Numbered from the stretch's first letter, positions 8,803-17,768 are shown. The stretch: DNA of 64,000 bases from CAVQBJ01 sp963710725 (GCA_963710725.1 CAVQBJ010000008.1:1178001-1242000), one strand, 5' to 3'. The notes: generated by a model not told the origin, from the sequence alone. Translations and numbers: made by a program.

Positions 8803-10083
8803 GTGCCCGAGACCTCTCGCCGCATTCCAGGAAGGTTCGACCGTCGGCGCGCCGCGCACGGCGCGTACGTCCACCTCGAGGCCGGCGTGGTGGCGGTCAC
8901 GCTTGTCGTCGCGGTGCTCGCCACGATTCTCGGCTGGGGCACCGCCGCGGTTCTCGCCGCGCTCGGGATATTGGCGATTGAGCTCATCGTGATCGCCGTC
9001 AGTGTCGAGGCGGCCCCGAGTCCTCCGATCGCACGAGACCCCCAGATGCACACCGACGAACTGACGGGATTGCCCGACCGTGACGCGCTGTTGACCGATC
9101 TCAGGTCTCTCGACACGCCGGCGAATGGCCGCGCCGGCGAGCGGTCTCTGCTGCTCCTGCTCGAGCTCGATGGCCTGGGGCATTACACACAGGCCTTTGG
9201 GCAGCTCGCCGGTGATGCCCTCGTGAGGCGGCTCGCGATACGACTCTCGCAGTCGTGCGCGCCCCCCGCGACCGCCTATCGCGTCACCGGCGGGCGCTTC
9301 GCGGTCCTCACCGGCGTCGACGGGGCGGACCCATCGCGCGCACCGAGGGCTGCTGCGGACGCGATGAGCGAGCGGGGCGAGGGCTTTCGCATTCGCGTGT
9401 TGTGCGGCGGCGCCGAGATCCCGCGAGAGGTGGGGGCCGGGGCCGCGGCGATGGACCTGGCCGATCGCCGGCTCACGACGGAGCGCGATGCCCTCGGCGA
9501 GTCCGAGTCAGCCGGCATGCGCCAGATCATGCTGCGACGCCTGCGGACGAGACGGGGCGTCGAGACGAGCGTCGGCTGCACGATGGGCGAGCTGGCCCGG
9601 AAGCTCGCCGAGCAGGTCGGGCTCGATCATGCGGCGGCGGCTCGTACCGCACTCGCAGCGGAGCTGCACGACGTCGGTAAGGCGGCCATCCCGCGCGAGA
9701 TCCTCGCCAAGCCGAGTGCCCTGGACAGCCACGAGTGGGTGTTCGTGGAGCGCAGCACCGCGGTCGGGGAGCGGATCGTGAACGTCGCGGTGCCCGGGCA
9801 GGAAGTGGCCGAGATCGTGCGCGCCGCCGGGGAGCGCTACGACGGATCGGGCTATCCGGACGGGCTGGTCGGCGCTGACATCCCGCTCGAGGCTCGCGTC
9901 GTCACGGCCTGTGCCGCGTTAGAGGCGATGCTGTCCGAGCGGCCCTACCGCCCGCCCAGATCGGTCGAAGACGCGGTCCGGGAGCTGCGGGCCGGCTCCG
10001 GGCGACAGTTCGACCCCGCCGTCGTGGACGTGGTTGCCGACACGTTGGCGCACGAGGCGAGCGCCCTGGCGACCAGCGGCTGA
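8803..10083 (+). CDS. Membrane GGDEF/HD-GYP protein with both catalytic sites degenerate
   Basis: 426 residues, GTG start. One hydrophobic region (about 26-68) is followed by a GGDEF-fold domain that keeps DELTGLPDRDAL, but its signature reads GGRF instead of GGDEF, so cyclase activity is not expected. The C-terminal HD-GYP fold (about 245-420) keeps LHDVGK and RYDGSGYPDGL. Against the HD-GYP consensus, however, the RRHP His reads Ser, the HHE ligands read AGE and the DAYDA Asp reads Cys/Ala, so most metal ligands are lost. It probably works as a c-di-GMP-binding or protein-interaction module rather than a synthase or phosphodiesterase. It is divergent from the Ser-rich gene and convergent with the PAS-GGDEF-CAP gene, with a 10-bp gap. 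Family placement is firm; the loss of activity is inferred from motifs. Confidence 0.85.
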   Translation: MPETSRRIPGRFDRRRAAHGAYVHLEAGVVAVTLVVAVLATILGWGTAAVLAALGILAIELIVIAVSVEAAPSPPIARDPQMHTDELTGLPDRDALLTDLRSLDTPANGRAGERSLLLLLELDGLGHYTQAFGQLAGDALVRRLAIRLSQSCAPPATAYRVTGGRFAVLTGVDGADPSRAPRAAADAMSERGEGFRIRVLCGGAEIPREVGAGAAAMDLADRRLTTERDALGESESAGMRQIMLRRLRTRRGVETSVGCTMGELARKLAEQVGLDHAAAARTALAAELHDVGKAAIPREILAKPSALDSHEWVFVERSTAVGERIVNVAVPGQEVAEIVRAAGERYDGSGYPDGLVGADIPLEARVVTACAALEAMLSERPYRPPRSVEDAVRELRAGSGRQFDPAVVDVVADTLAHEASALATSG

Positions 10084-10093
10084 GCGCGCCGGG

Positions 10094-12148
10094 TCACCCG
10101 GTCAGGCCGCCGAAGTTCTCCGTGTAGGTCGCGCCGGGTTGGCCGAGCGCGAGCGACGCCGGGACCTGAGGGGCGATGGCGATGCCGGTGTCCGTGTAGC
10201 TCGGGTTCAGGATGTTCGCCCTGTGGTCGGGGGAGTTCATCCACGCGGTCACCATCGCCTGTGGCGTGGCGAGGTCGGATGTCCCCCAGCCGATGTTCTC
10301 GCCGATCACGTAACCATCGTTGGGAAGCAGGTAGCCTGTTGCGGCAATCCAGTTCAGCGGCCCCTCCCCCGTTGGGCTCACGTGCGCGAAGTAGTCGTTG
10401 GCGATCATGTCGTTGTTATGCGCCGTGGCCGCCTGGTCGAGCAGGGAGTTCTCGCGCAGCGCCGGCACTCCGGCCATTGTCCGCTGAGCGTTGATCAAGC
10501 ACAGGGTGGTCGCGAGGCTTTGCGAGGCCGACGTGGCTCCAGGCGCGACGTCGACCTGCACGCACGGTCCGCTCGCGGCCGGCGGGAGGGTGCCGTCGCC
10601 TCCCGAGCCGCTGCCCGCGACACCCGTGGCGGGCAGTGGCGCAGAGGCGGGCAGCGGCGCTGGACCGGTGCCGGGCCCGGTGATGGTTGCGGACTGTGGG
10701 GTGAGCCCGGGCGTCGTCGACGTGCGCGTGCTCGCGCGGACGAGGCGGATGCTGAGGGCCGGCGAATACCCCGCGCCGCCGTCGAGGGTCGCGGTCAGGT
10801 TCGCGGCCCGCCGCCCCTTGGCGATGGCGAACAGGTGACGCCCGGTCGCGTTGAGCTGGGCCGGCGCCGCGATCGTGGCACCGAGCGGGACCGAGAAGCG
10901 ATCGCTGGCCATGACCATCGTGCGCACGCTTCGGCGCGCGCCGGCCGAGCCCGCGCGCGGCGCGGTAGTGGTGAGGGCGAGCGCGCCCGCGCAGGTGGAG
11001 CCGCTGCAGCGCAGCCGCACGGTGAAGCGACCGGAGCCGGAGACCGCCACGTTCTGGCCCGACACGTTGAGCACGGCGTTCGGGATCGGGGCGGACGGCG
11101 TGGGTACCGCTTGGCGGCCGATGATCGAGACGACGCCGTAGGCGATGCCGCCGGCGGCGGCGATCGCGATCGCGCCGATGCCAAGCCGGCGGCGCATCCA
11201 TACCACGCCGCGGAGCCCCGTCGCCGACGCCGTTGCGTGGGAGGGATACCCGACTCGAGCGTTCGCGGGATGCGGCTTCAGGGTCAGCTGCTCCAGCTCG
11301 GTGAGCACCACATCGGCGCTCAGCGCCGTGCGGTCGATCAGGCGCGTGCCGACGCTTGCCGTGACGTGGGCCTCCGAGTCGCCAACCGGAACGTGCAGAG
11401 CACCGGTCAACAGCTGCAGCGCCTCGGCCACGGACGCCGCGTCCCCATCGCGCGGGAGCAGCACGGCGAACTCGTCGGCGCCGACGCGCGCCAACAGGTC
11501 GGTGCGCCGCAGTCGCTCGCGCAGGGCGTCGCCGAGACCGACGAGCACGGCGTCGCCGCCAGCGCGTCCGTGCGTCTGGTTGAAGGCGCCGAAGTCGTCG
11601 ATGTCGAGCAGCAGGAGGGCGGCCTTCTCGTCGTATCGTCGGCAGCGCCCGACCTGGAGCTCGAGGTCGCGTAGGAAGGCGCGCCGGCCGGCGAGGCCCG
11701 TGAGCGCGTCGGGCGGGGAGGCGCTGGCGAGCCGCTCGGAGAGCTGCGCGAGCTCGGAGACGTCGACGATCTGCGCCACGAACTCCGCCGCCGCCCCGGA
11801 TTTCGATGGCACCCGCGACAGGGACACGAGCGCCGCGCCCCGCTCGCCGTCCGCGCGCGTGAAGCGCGTACGTCGCGCCCGATGCTCGGACGCTTCGTGC
11901 TCGAGGGCCGTGGCGACGCTCGCGCCGGTGCCGCCGTTCGCGCCGATGTCCACGAGATCCTGCAACGAGCCGTGGAGCAGCTCCTGCTCGGAGCGCCCGC
12001 TCAGCTCGCGAACCGCGCCGTTGACGCGCAGCCAGTGGCCATCGGCGGCCACGAGCCCCATCGCGATCGGCGCTTGGTCCCATGCCAACTGCAGTCGCAG
12101 CTCGACCGCTGATCCGGCCCTTTTCGCGGAGCCTCGCTCCGATCCCAT
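10094..12148 (-). CDS. PAS-GGDEF(degenerate)-TM-Ig-like-CAP/SCP fusion protein
   Basis: 684 residues from the ATG at 12148. This start aligns exactly with the start of the paralogue at 41957; an in-frame GTG at 12196 is the alternative. A PAS domain (about 15-125) is followed by a GGDEF domain (about 140-300) whose signature is VGADEF in place of GGDEF, while the RxxD product-inhibition motif (RRTD) just before it is kept. A single helix (about 315-345, preceded by RRR, so N-in) leads to an extracellular Ig-like domain with two Cys (RCSGSTCAG). A Pro/Gly/Ser linker comes next, then a CAP/SCP-PR1 domain (about 545-684) with HNNDM, FAHVSPTGE, GENIGWG and NSPDHRANIL. A cytoplasmic c-di-GMP-type module is thus tied to a secreted CAP domain. 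Signalling across the membrane is inference. The domain calls are secure. Confidence 0.88.
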   Translation of the reverse strand: MGSERGSAKRAGSAVELRLQLAWDQAPIAMGLVAADGHWLRVNGAVRELSGRSEQELLHGSLQDLVDIGANGGTGASVATALEHEASEHRARRTRFTRADGERGAALVSLSRVPSKSGAAAEFVAQIVDVSELAQLSERLASASPPDALTGLAGRRAFLRDLELQVGRCRRYDEKAALLLLDIDDFGAFNQTHGRAGGDAVLVGLGDALRERLRRTDLLARVGADEFAVLLPRDGDAASVAEALQLLTGALHVPVGDSEAHVTASVGTRLIDRTALSADVVLTELEQLTLKPHPANARVGYPSHATASATGLRGVVWMRRRLGIGAIAIAAAGGIAYGVVSIIGRQAVPTPSAPIPNAVLNVSGQNVAVSGSGRFTVRLRCSGSTCAGALALTTTAPRAGSAGARRSVRTMVMASDRFSVPLGATIAAPAQLNATGRHLFAIAKGRRAANLTATLDGGAGYSPALSIRLVRASTRTSTTPGLTPQSATITGPGTGPAPLPASAPLPATGVAGSGSGGDGTLPPAASGPCVQVDVAPGATSASQSLATTLCLINAQRTMAGVPALRENSLLDQAATAHNNDMIANDYFAHVSPTGEGPLNWIAATGYLLPNDGYVIGENIGWGTSDLATPQAMVTAWMNSPDHRANILNPSYTDTGIAIAPQVPASLALGQPGATYTENFGGLTG

Positions 12149-12157
12149 GCCGTCCAA

Positions 12158-12164
12158 GTTACGC
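12158..12164 (-). promoter_or_regulatory. Candidate -10/leaderless element before PAS-GGDEF-CAP gene
   Basis: GCGTAAC, followed by TTGGACGGC and then the ATG at 12148. TAACTT fits TANNNT at the distance expected for a leaderless transcript. The paralogue at 41957 has the same heptamer 10 nt before its start. Confidence 0.35.
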
Positions 12165-12211
12165 GCGGCCTGGGCGCGCACATCCGCGCAAACCACCGCA
12201 TGCCCTCGGTA

Positions 12212-13411
12212 TTAGTGCGTATGCGTTGAGCGACCCCGCGGCGATTGGCGCATCGCCCGGAGCCCTCTTCTCGCGCGGCGCGAAGTCGCGGGCCGGGCGA
12301 GTCGCAGGGCCCGAATTGAGTGCTGCACGTCGGTGACGGAGACGAGGCCGATCGGTGAACCATCCCGATCGACGACCACGGCACGACCGATGCGCGCGAA
12401 CGCCGGTCGGTCGAGCAGTTCGCCGATATCGCAGTCCTCCGCCACGATCACCTGCGGATCGTGCTCGGTGATCTCACCGACGCACGTCGTCGTGCGCTCG
12501 CCCACGGGGACCGCCTCTGCGCGCCCGATCGTGACGATGCCCAACAGCGCCTCGCCCTCGCCGATCACCGCGAACGCGGTATGCCGATACGGCAGGAAGA
12601 AGCTCTCGGCCGCCTGCTGGACGGTGAGGCGGTCGGGGATGGTGATCACCGGCGCCGACATCATCGTGGCGGCCTCCAGGCGCGCCGCCGCTGCGTGCAG
12701 CCGGGCGTGCGCCGCCTCGGCGCCCCCGCTCGCGACCAGGAACGCGCCGATCACCACCAGCCACAGCCCGGTGGTCACGCCGAGCGCGACCTCGCCGACC
12801 CCGAGCGCGGCGATCAGGTAGCCGAGGTCGCGTCCCACGATCGCCGAGATCTCGGTGGCCCGGTCGAAGTGCTGGCCTCGGCGCCACAGGGCGGCGCGCA
12901 GCACGCGCCCACCATCGAGCGGGAATGCAGGCAGCAGGTTGAAGGCGAGGATCGAGACGTTGACCAGCAGCTGGTAGTCGACGAGAGCGCGTAACGCCGG
13001 AGAGGCGGACGGCGCCACGAGTAGCGCAAGTGCGCCCCAGGCGGCGGTCAGCACGGCGCTCACCGCCGGCCCGGCAATGGCATAGCTGAGCTCGTCGCGC
13101 GGTTCGCGCGGATCGGACCGCAGCCTCGCCACGCCGCCCAGCAGCCACAGGTCGATCTCCTCGACCGCGATTCCCCGGTGGCGGGCCACGAGCGCGTGGC
13201 CGAACTCGTGCGCAACGATGCTCACGCACAGCAGCAGCGCCGACACGATCGCCAGCCCGTAGGAGGACGCCGCCCCGATTCCCGGCGCGCGATCGGGAAA
13301 GTAGGCGCCCCCGAGCGACCACACCAGCAGTACGAGGATCAGCAACCACCACGCGCTGACACGCACCGGAATGCCCGCGATACGCGCAACGCGAAGGGAA
13401 CGTCCCGGCAT
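12212..13411 (-). CDS. Site-2-protease-like membrane metallopeptidase (M50) with two CBS domains
   Basis: 399 residues. Zinc site HEFGH (about 68-72) and the third-ligand motif NLLPAFPLDGGR (about 158-169) lie within six or so membrane helices, the M50/S2P core. Residues about 250-370 form a CBS pair (MMSAPVITIPDRLTV...; VGEITEHDPQVIVAEDCDI...), ending in a basic tail. The architecture matches the Rip3-like actinobacterial group, which cleaves membrane substrates such as anti-sigma factors, with CBS domains sensing nucleotides. It lies 63 bp upstream of, and on the same strand as, the PAS-GGDEF-CAP gene, so the two may be co-transcribed. No substrate can be named. Confidence 0.88.
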   Translation of the reverse strand: MPGRSLRVARIAGIPVRVSAWWLLILVLLVWSLGGAYFPDRAPGIGAASSYGLAIVSALLLCVSIVAHEFGHALVARHRGIAVEEIDLWLLGGVARLRSDPREPRDELSYAIAGPAVSAVLTAAWGALALLVAPSASPALRALVDYQLLVNVSILAFNLLPAFPLDGGRVLRAALWRRGQHFDRATEISAIVGRDLGYLIAALGVGEVALGVTTGLWLVVIGAFLVASGGAEAAHARLHAAAARLEAATMMSAPVITIPDRLTVQQAAESFFLPYRHTAFAVIGEGEALLGIVTIGRAEAVPVGERTTTCVGEITEHDPQVIVAEDCDIGELLDRPAFARIGRAVVVDRDGSPIGLVSVTDVQHSIRALRLARPATSRRARRGLRAMRQSPRGRSTHTH

Positions 13412-13654
13412 AGAACGGGACGCTACGCAGCGAGAACCTCACCGGCATCCGGGAAAAGCGGCATGGACGCCGCGACAAACCTCAGCGGGGCAGCGCTCAC
13501 CGACCGCGCTGGAGACGCGTGCGGCGAACTACTCGCAGCGATCACGGCTTGGCACGGTTGCGGCGCCAGCTCGATCGGAGAACCGTCGTTGAGTGATGTG
13601 CGGCGGTGGAGCGAGTTGCTTCGCAGGAGCGCCGCCGTCTCCCCGTATCGATAC

Positions 13655-13660
13655 AGGAGG
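13655..13660 (+). promoter_or_regulatory. Ribosome binding site deciding the CHASE-GGDEF-EAL start
   Basis: AGGAGG, three bases before the ATG at 13664. It is the only strong Shine-Dalgarno upstream of the membrane helix. Longer in-frame starts (back to 13178) would overlap the M50 gene antisense and encode a non-conserved Arg/His-rich leader. Confidence 0.7.
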
Positions 13661-13663
13661 ACC

Positions 13664-16078
13664 ATGGGCAGTGGGGACTCTGACCTGACGGGCCTTGCGG
13701 ACAGCGACACGCCTGTCGAGACCGCCCGCCCCGGGCGCCACGTGCGTCGGTGGCTGGTCGTCGCGTTCGTGCTGCTGGCGGTCGGGGTCGCTGCGTCGAT
13801 CGTTGGCTCCTTGTCCGCCCGGGCGAGCGTCCACAACCAGGCGAAGCGCACATTCCAGTCGACGGCCGCCGATGTGACGAACACGCTCGCGTCATCGTTG
13901 CGCGTGGACCTGGACTTCGTGACCTCGATCCGCGGTGTCGCGACGATGAGGCCCGGCCTCAGCAACGCCGAGTTCGCCGAGTGGTACCGCCAGCTGCAGG
14001 GACCTCAGCGCCTCACCGGAGGAGCCGGCACCGCGCTGATCGCGTCGGTGCCCGCGTCCGGCGTGCCGGCCTTCGCGGCGCAGTTCGAACGTGACCCGAC
14101 GTTCCGTGCGGTCACGGGCGGCGCGTACCGGATCTTCCCGAGCGGGCTGCGGTCGCGGTATTGCCTCGTCCAAGCAATCGCGGGCGCCCCGATTCCGAAG
14201 TCGCAGGCAGCCGTGCTGGAGGCCGACCTGTGCGCCGATACCGCGTACGGCCCGACGCTGCGTGCGATGGCGGATTCCGGCACATACTCGGCGACGATAG
14301 TGCCGGGGGTATCGGGCCCATCGCTGTTCACCGGCGCCCCGGTGTACCGGCTCGGAGCGCCGGTGGCGAGCGTCGCGCAGCGGCGGGCCGCACTCGTGGG
14401 CTGGGTGGCCGGCTCGTTCGACCCGTCGGCGCTCATCCGCGCCGCCATCGCCGGCCATGGCCAGCTCAACGTCGCGCTGTATCACCGTAATCAGGGCGGC
14501 CCCGTCGAGCTGGTCGGCCAGGACGGCGCGTCGACGCAAGGGCTCACACTCGCGCGCAGCACCCCGGTCCCGGCCGCCGGTGTCTGGACGATACGCGTGC
14601 GCGGCGTCCCGCAGGTCGCCGGCATCTCAGCGACGGCTGTGGGACTGCTCGTCCTCGTAGGCGGCCTCATCGTCACGCTCCTGTTGTTCGCGCTCACGAT
14701 GGTGCTGACGCGTTCACGCGAGGGGGCGTTGCGGTTGGTGACGCAGAAGACCGACGAGCTTCGCTTCCGGGCGCTGCACGACAGCCTGACGAAGCTTCCG
14801 AATCGCGCCTTGGTGCTCGACCGAACGGAGCAGATGCTGGCGCGAGCGCGACGCCATGGCGTGCCCGTGGCGATCATGTACATCGACCTGGACGGCTTCA
14901 AGCAGGTGAACGACACGTTCGGCCACGCGGCGGGAGACGAGCTATTGAGGGTCGTCGCGGAGCGCCTGATGGCGGTCATGCGCGAGAGCGACACCGTGGG
15001 GCGTCTCGCCGGAGACGAGTTCGTGGTCCTCCTGGAGTCCGCGTCCCTCGACGCGGGCCCCGAGCTCGTCGCGCAGCGCATCATCGATGTGCTGGCGCAG
15101 CCGATCGAGCTGTCGACGGCCGGCGGCAAGGGGGTGTCGGTGACGGCGAGCGTCGGGATCGCGCTCGGGCAGCGTCCCGACGCCGAGCAGCTGTTGCGCG
15201 ACGCGGATCTGGCGATGTACGCAGCCAAGACGGCGGGGCGGAGCCGCTATGTGATCTTCGAGGCCCAGATGCAGGTCGCGGCTCAGGATCGCCTGGACCT
15301 CGAGCTCGAGTTGGCCGGTGCGCTGGACGCCGGGCAGCTGTTCTTGATGTATCAGCCAATCTTCGATCTCGAGACCGAGACGGCGACCGGCGTGGAAGCT
15401 CTCCTGCGCTGGCGTCACCCGACGCGGGGAATCGTCCCCCCGGACGCGTTCATTCCGCTGGCTGAGAACAGCGGCCTGATCGTGGAGATCGGGCGCTGGG
15501 TGCTCGATCGGGCGTGCGCGCAGGCGGCAGCCTGGCGCAACGACGGCCATGAGCTGGGAATGGCGGTCAACGTGTCGGGACGCCAACTCGACGAAGACGT
15601 ACTGATCGAGGACGTGCGCGGCGCGATCGAGCGCCACCACCTCGACGCGAGCACGCTCACGCTCGAGATCACCGAGACGACGCTCATGCGCGACGCCGAG
15701 GCGAGCGCGAAGCGCCTCCAGGAGCTCAAGGCGCTGGGGGTGCAGATCTCCATCGATGACTTCGGCACCGGCTACAGCTCGCTGGCCTACCTTCGCCAGT
15801 TCCCCATCGATGCGTTGAAGATCGACCGGTCCTTCATCTCGGGCATCGCCACGAGCAGAGCCTCGACGGCGCTCATCCACACGCTCGTGCAGCTCGGCAA
15901 GTCACTCGATATCGAGACGCTGGGTGAGGGCATCGAGCAGCAGAGCCAGCTGCGCCGCCTCCAGCGCGAGCAATGCGATCGTGGGCAGGGGTTCCTGTTC
16001 GCCCGACCGCTGACGCCGAGAGGGATGCAACGGTTCCTCGAGGCCGGCGCTCGGTTGGGCACCGCCCAACCGGCGTGA
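13664..16078 (+). CDS. CHASE-GGDEF-EAL bifunctional c-di-GMP enzyme
   Basis: 804 residues. An N-terminal helix (about 28-50) and a second one (about 325-355) bracket an extracytoplasmic CHASE-type sensor domain. The GGDEF domain has DSLTKLPNRALVLDR, DLDGFKQVNDTFGHAAGD and signature LAGDEF (AGDEF, a variant found in active enzymes), with an I-site RESD before it. The EAL domain is complete: EALLRW, VNVSGRQ, EITETTL, IDDFGTGYSS, ALKIDRSFI, EGIEQ, GQGFLFARP. Phosphodiesterase activity is therefore likely, and cyclase activity possible. It is convergent with the synthase operon (32-bp gap). It is the only c-di-GMP protein in the window with all EAL residues intact in one frame. The ligand of the CHASE domain is unknown. 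Confidence 0.9.
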   Translation: MGSGDSDLTGLADSDTPVETARPGRHVRRWLVVAFVLLAVGVAASIVGSLSARASVHNQAKRTFQSTAADVTNTLASSLRVDLDFVTSIRGVATMRPGLSNAEFAEWYRQLQGPQRLTGGAGTALIASVPASGVPAFAAQFERDPTFRAVTGGAYRIFPSGLRSRYCLVQAIAGAPIPKSQAAVLEADLCADTAYGPTLRAMADSGTYSATIVPGVSGPSLFTGAPVYRLGAPVASVAQRRAALVGWVAGSFDPSALIRAAIAGHGQLNVALYHRNQGGPVELVGQDGASTQGLTLARSTPVPAAGVWTIRVRGVPQVAGISATAVGLLVLVGGLIVTLLLFALTMVLTRSREGALRLVTQKTDELRFRALHDSLTKLPNRALVLDRTEQMLARARRHGVPVAIMYIDLDGFKQVNDTFGHAAGDELLRVVAERLMAVMRESDTVGRLAGDEFVVLLESASLDAGPELVAQRIIDVLAQPIELSTAGGKGVSVTASVGIALGQRPDAEQLLRDADLAMYAAKTAGRSRYVIFEAQMQVAAQDRLDLELELAGALDAGQLFLMYQPIFDLETETATGVEALLRWRHPTRGIVPPDAFIPLAENSGLIVEIGRWVLDRACAQAAAWRNDGHELGMAVNVSGRQLDEDVLIEDVRGAIERHHLDASTLTLEITETTLMRDAEASAKRLQELKALGVQISIDDFGTGYSSLAYLRQFPIDALKIDRSFISGIATSRASTALIHTLVQLGKSLDIETLGEGIEQQSQLRRLQREQCDRGQGFLFARPLTPRGMQRFLEAGARLGTAQPA

Positions 16079-16110
16079 GTCCGGGTCGCCACCACCGGGT
16101 CGCCAACGCG

Positions 16111-16281
16111 TCATCCGGCCAGGATGCGCAACGCCAGGATGGCGGCGACAAGAACGAGCACGGCCCCCTCGCGAAGCGGCAGGCTCCCCTCGAAGTGCCG
16201 GTCGGAGCGCAGCTCCTCGCGAAACTCCGCGGACCAGATGTCGCCCGGCGGGCGGACCCGCAATCGCTTTCGTGCGCTCAT
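16111..16281 (-). CDS. Small single-helix membrane protein, last gene of the synthase operon
   Basis: 56 residues. A basic cytoplasmic N-terminus (MSARKRLRVRPP) and an acidic middle (SAEFREELRSD) are followed by one C-terminal hydrophobic helix (AVLVLVAAILALRILAG). Its ATG overlaps the TGA of the GT2 synthase by 4 nt, so it is translated with it. Its position and topology resemble small accessory subunits of polysaccharide synthases such as PgaD, but no sequence match to PgaD is claimed. Coding potential rests on the coupling and on the sharp helix. Confidence 0.62.
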   Translation of the reverse strand: MSARKRLRVRPPGDIWSAEFREELRSDRHFEGSLPLREGAVLVLVAAILALRILAG

Positions 16282-17768
16282 ACTCCGAGCTCCCCGACGC
16301 GGCCGACCTTCTCCGTCTTCTCCCAGCGCCGCTCGGATCCGCGCAGCTCGGCGACGTAGCCGCCGACGGTCATCGCACACAGCAGCGGGCCATATCCGAC
16401 CACGTAGAGCAGGGGCCGCACGAGCCAACCGAGCCGGCCCGACTCGTCCAGGCACTTCAGCAGATACGCCCCGACGATCGAGGCGGTCAGCCAGACGTCG
16501 GCGAACAGCAACAGGTAGGTGGCGAGCGGCTCGCCACCCCGCAGGCCGATCGCGTCCAGTTGCGTGCCGAACGCGGAGGTCACAACCGGGCCGGCGAGCC
16601 CGAAGACGATGAGCGTCAGGTTGATCGCGCCCGGGAACAGCAGCCCCTGGCGCCAGCAGCGCCGGCCCGCCTCGGGATCGATCAACAGGCTCGAGCAGGT
16701 GATGAACACGAATGCGCAGCCGGTGAGCGCCCACAGGGACTGGAACGCCGTCACCGACAGCGCCCGATCGCTGAAGAACAGGGTGACGAGGCCGATCGTG
16801 GCCACGCCCATGAACACCGGCATGAGGACGACCGAGGCCCAGATCGCGGCAAAGGTCGGCCCACCGAGCGGGCCCACCCGCAAGCGGTGCAGCCACACGC
16901 CACGAAAGCGCCACGTCACCTGCGTGTTGCCCCGCGCCCAGCGCACGCGCTGCTTCCACAGCGCGGCGATCGTCCGCGGCTCTTCGGCCCAGACCACCGC
17001 GTTGCCTTCGAAGCGCACGTCGTAGCCGGCGAGCTGGATGCGAAACGTGGTCACCGAGTCCTCGGCGAGGGTCGACGTGTCGATCTCGCCGCCGAGACAC
17101 TCGAGCGCCTCGCGCCGGATCAGCTGGGCGCCTCCGGCCAGACAGGCCTGGGCGCCGATCGTGTTCTGGGCCCGGCGGGCCGCGGCCTGCGCGGTGATGT
17201 ACTCGAATCCGACGAAGCGGTTCACGTAGTTGGGATGGGCGGTGCCCTCCTTTATGTAGGCCGTCACCCCGCCGACCTGCAGGTCCCCGAAGTGACGGGC
17301 CATGCGGCGCAGCGCCGTCGGCGAGACGAGCACGTCCGCGTCGATGACCAGCACCGCCTCGTACCAGCCGTCGCTTCGGATGCGCTCGAGCCCGTAGTTG
17401 ATCGTCGCCGCCTTCCCCTGCCCACCCTGCTCGCGGCGCAGGTTGATGACCGAGCCGGGGTGCTGGCGGGCGCGCTCGTCGATGATCTGCGGCGTGTCGT
17501 CGCTGCTGCCGTCGTCGACGGCGTAGACGCGCACCTTCTCGGTCGGGTAGCGCATGTCGAAGAGCGTGTCGATCGTGCGGCCGAGCACGGCACCCTCATT
17601 CCAGGCGGGGATCACGACGGCGACGCGGGGATACAGCTCGGTCGCCCTCGCGTAGGGTCGCCGCAGGATGTGGATCCCGGCGAGCAGGAACTGCAGGCAG
17701 CCGACGAGCACCACCACGGCTCCGGACAGGACCATCACGACGAGCAGCACATGCACGACGCCGATCAT
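16278..17768 (-). CDS. Processive GT2 polysaccharide synthase (PgaC/hyaluronan-synthase-like)
   Basis: 496 residues from the ATG at 17768, which overlaps the upstream gene's stop by 4 nt. An N-terminal hydrophobic segment precedes the catalytic GT-A domain: VAVVIPAWNEGAVL, DDGSSDDT, the DxD in VIDADV, AEDSVTTF (general-base region) and QRVRWARG, the QxxRW motif of processive beta-glycan synthases. Four or so helices follow. This layout is that of membrane synthases polymerising GlcNAc or related sugars from UDP-sugars while exporting the chain; such enzymes are often c-di-GMP controlled, although no PilZ domain is present here. Partners are a PIG-L deacetylase fusion, an ATP-grasp enzyme and a small membrane protein. 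The exact polymer cannot be read from sequence. Confidence 0.88.
   Translation of the reverse strand: MIGVVHVLLVVMVLSGAVVVLVGCLQFLLAGIHILRRPYARATELYPRVAVVIPAWNEGAVLGRTIDTLFDMRYPTEKVRVYAVDDGSSDDTPQIIDERARQHPGSVINLRREQGGQGKAATINYGLERIRSDGWYEAVLVIDADVLVSPTALRRMARHFGDLQVGGVTAYIKEGTAHPNYVNRFVGFEYITAQAAARRAQNTIGAQACLAGGAQLIRREALECLGGEIDTSTLAEDSVTTFRIQLAGYDVRFEGNAVVWAEEPRTIAALWKQRVRWARGNTQVTWRFRGVWLHRLRVGPLGGPTFAAIWASVVLMPVFMGVATIGLVTLFFSDRALSVTAFQSLWALTGCAFVFITCSSLLIDPEAGRRCWRQGLLFPGAINLTLIVFGLAGPVVTSAFGTQLDAIGLRGGEPLATYLLLFADVWLTASIVGAYLLKCLDESGRLGWLVRPLLYVVGYGPLLCAMTVGGYVAELRGSERRWEKTEKVGRVGELGV

Noticed and set aside
13178..13663. N-terminal extension of the CHASE-GGDEF-EAL protein
   Set aside because: Mostly antisense to the M50 gene, Arg/His-rich, and AGGAGG supports the start at 13664.
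16079..16110. Direct repeat CGGGTCGCCA twice as a regulatory site
   Set aside because: Short, between convergent genes, part of an otherwise simple GC-rich tail.
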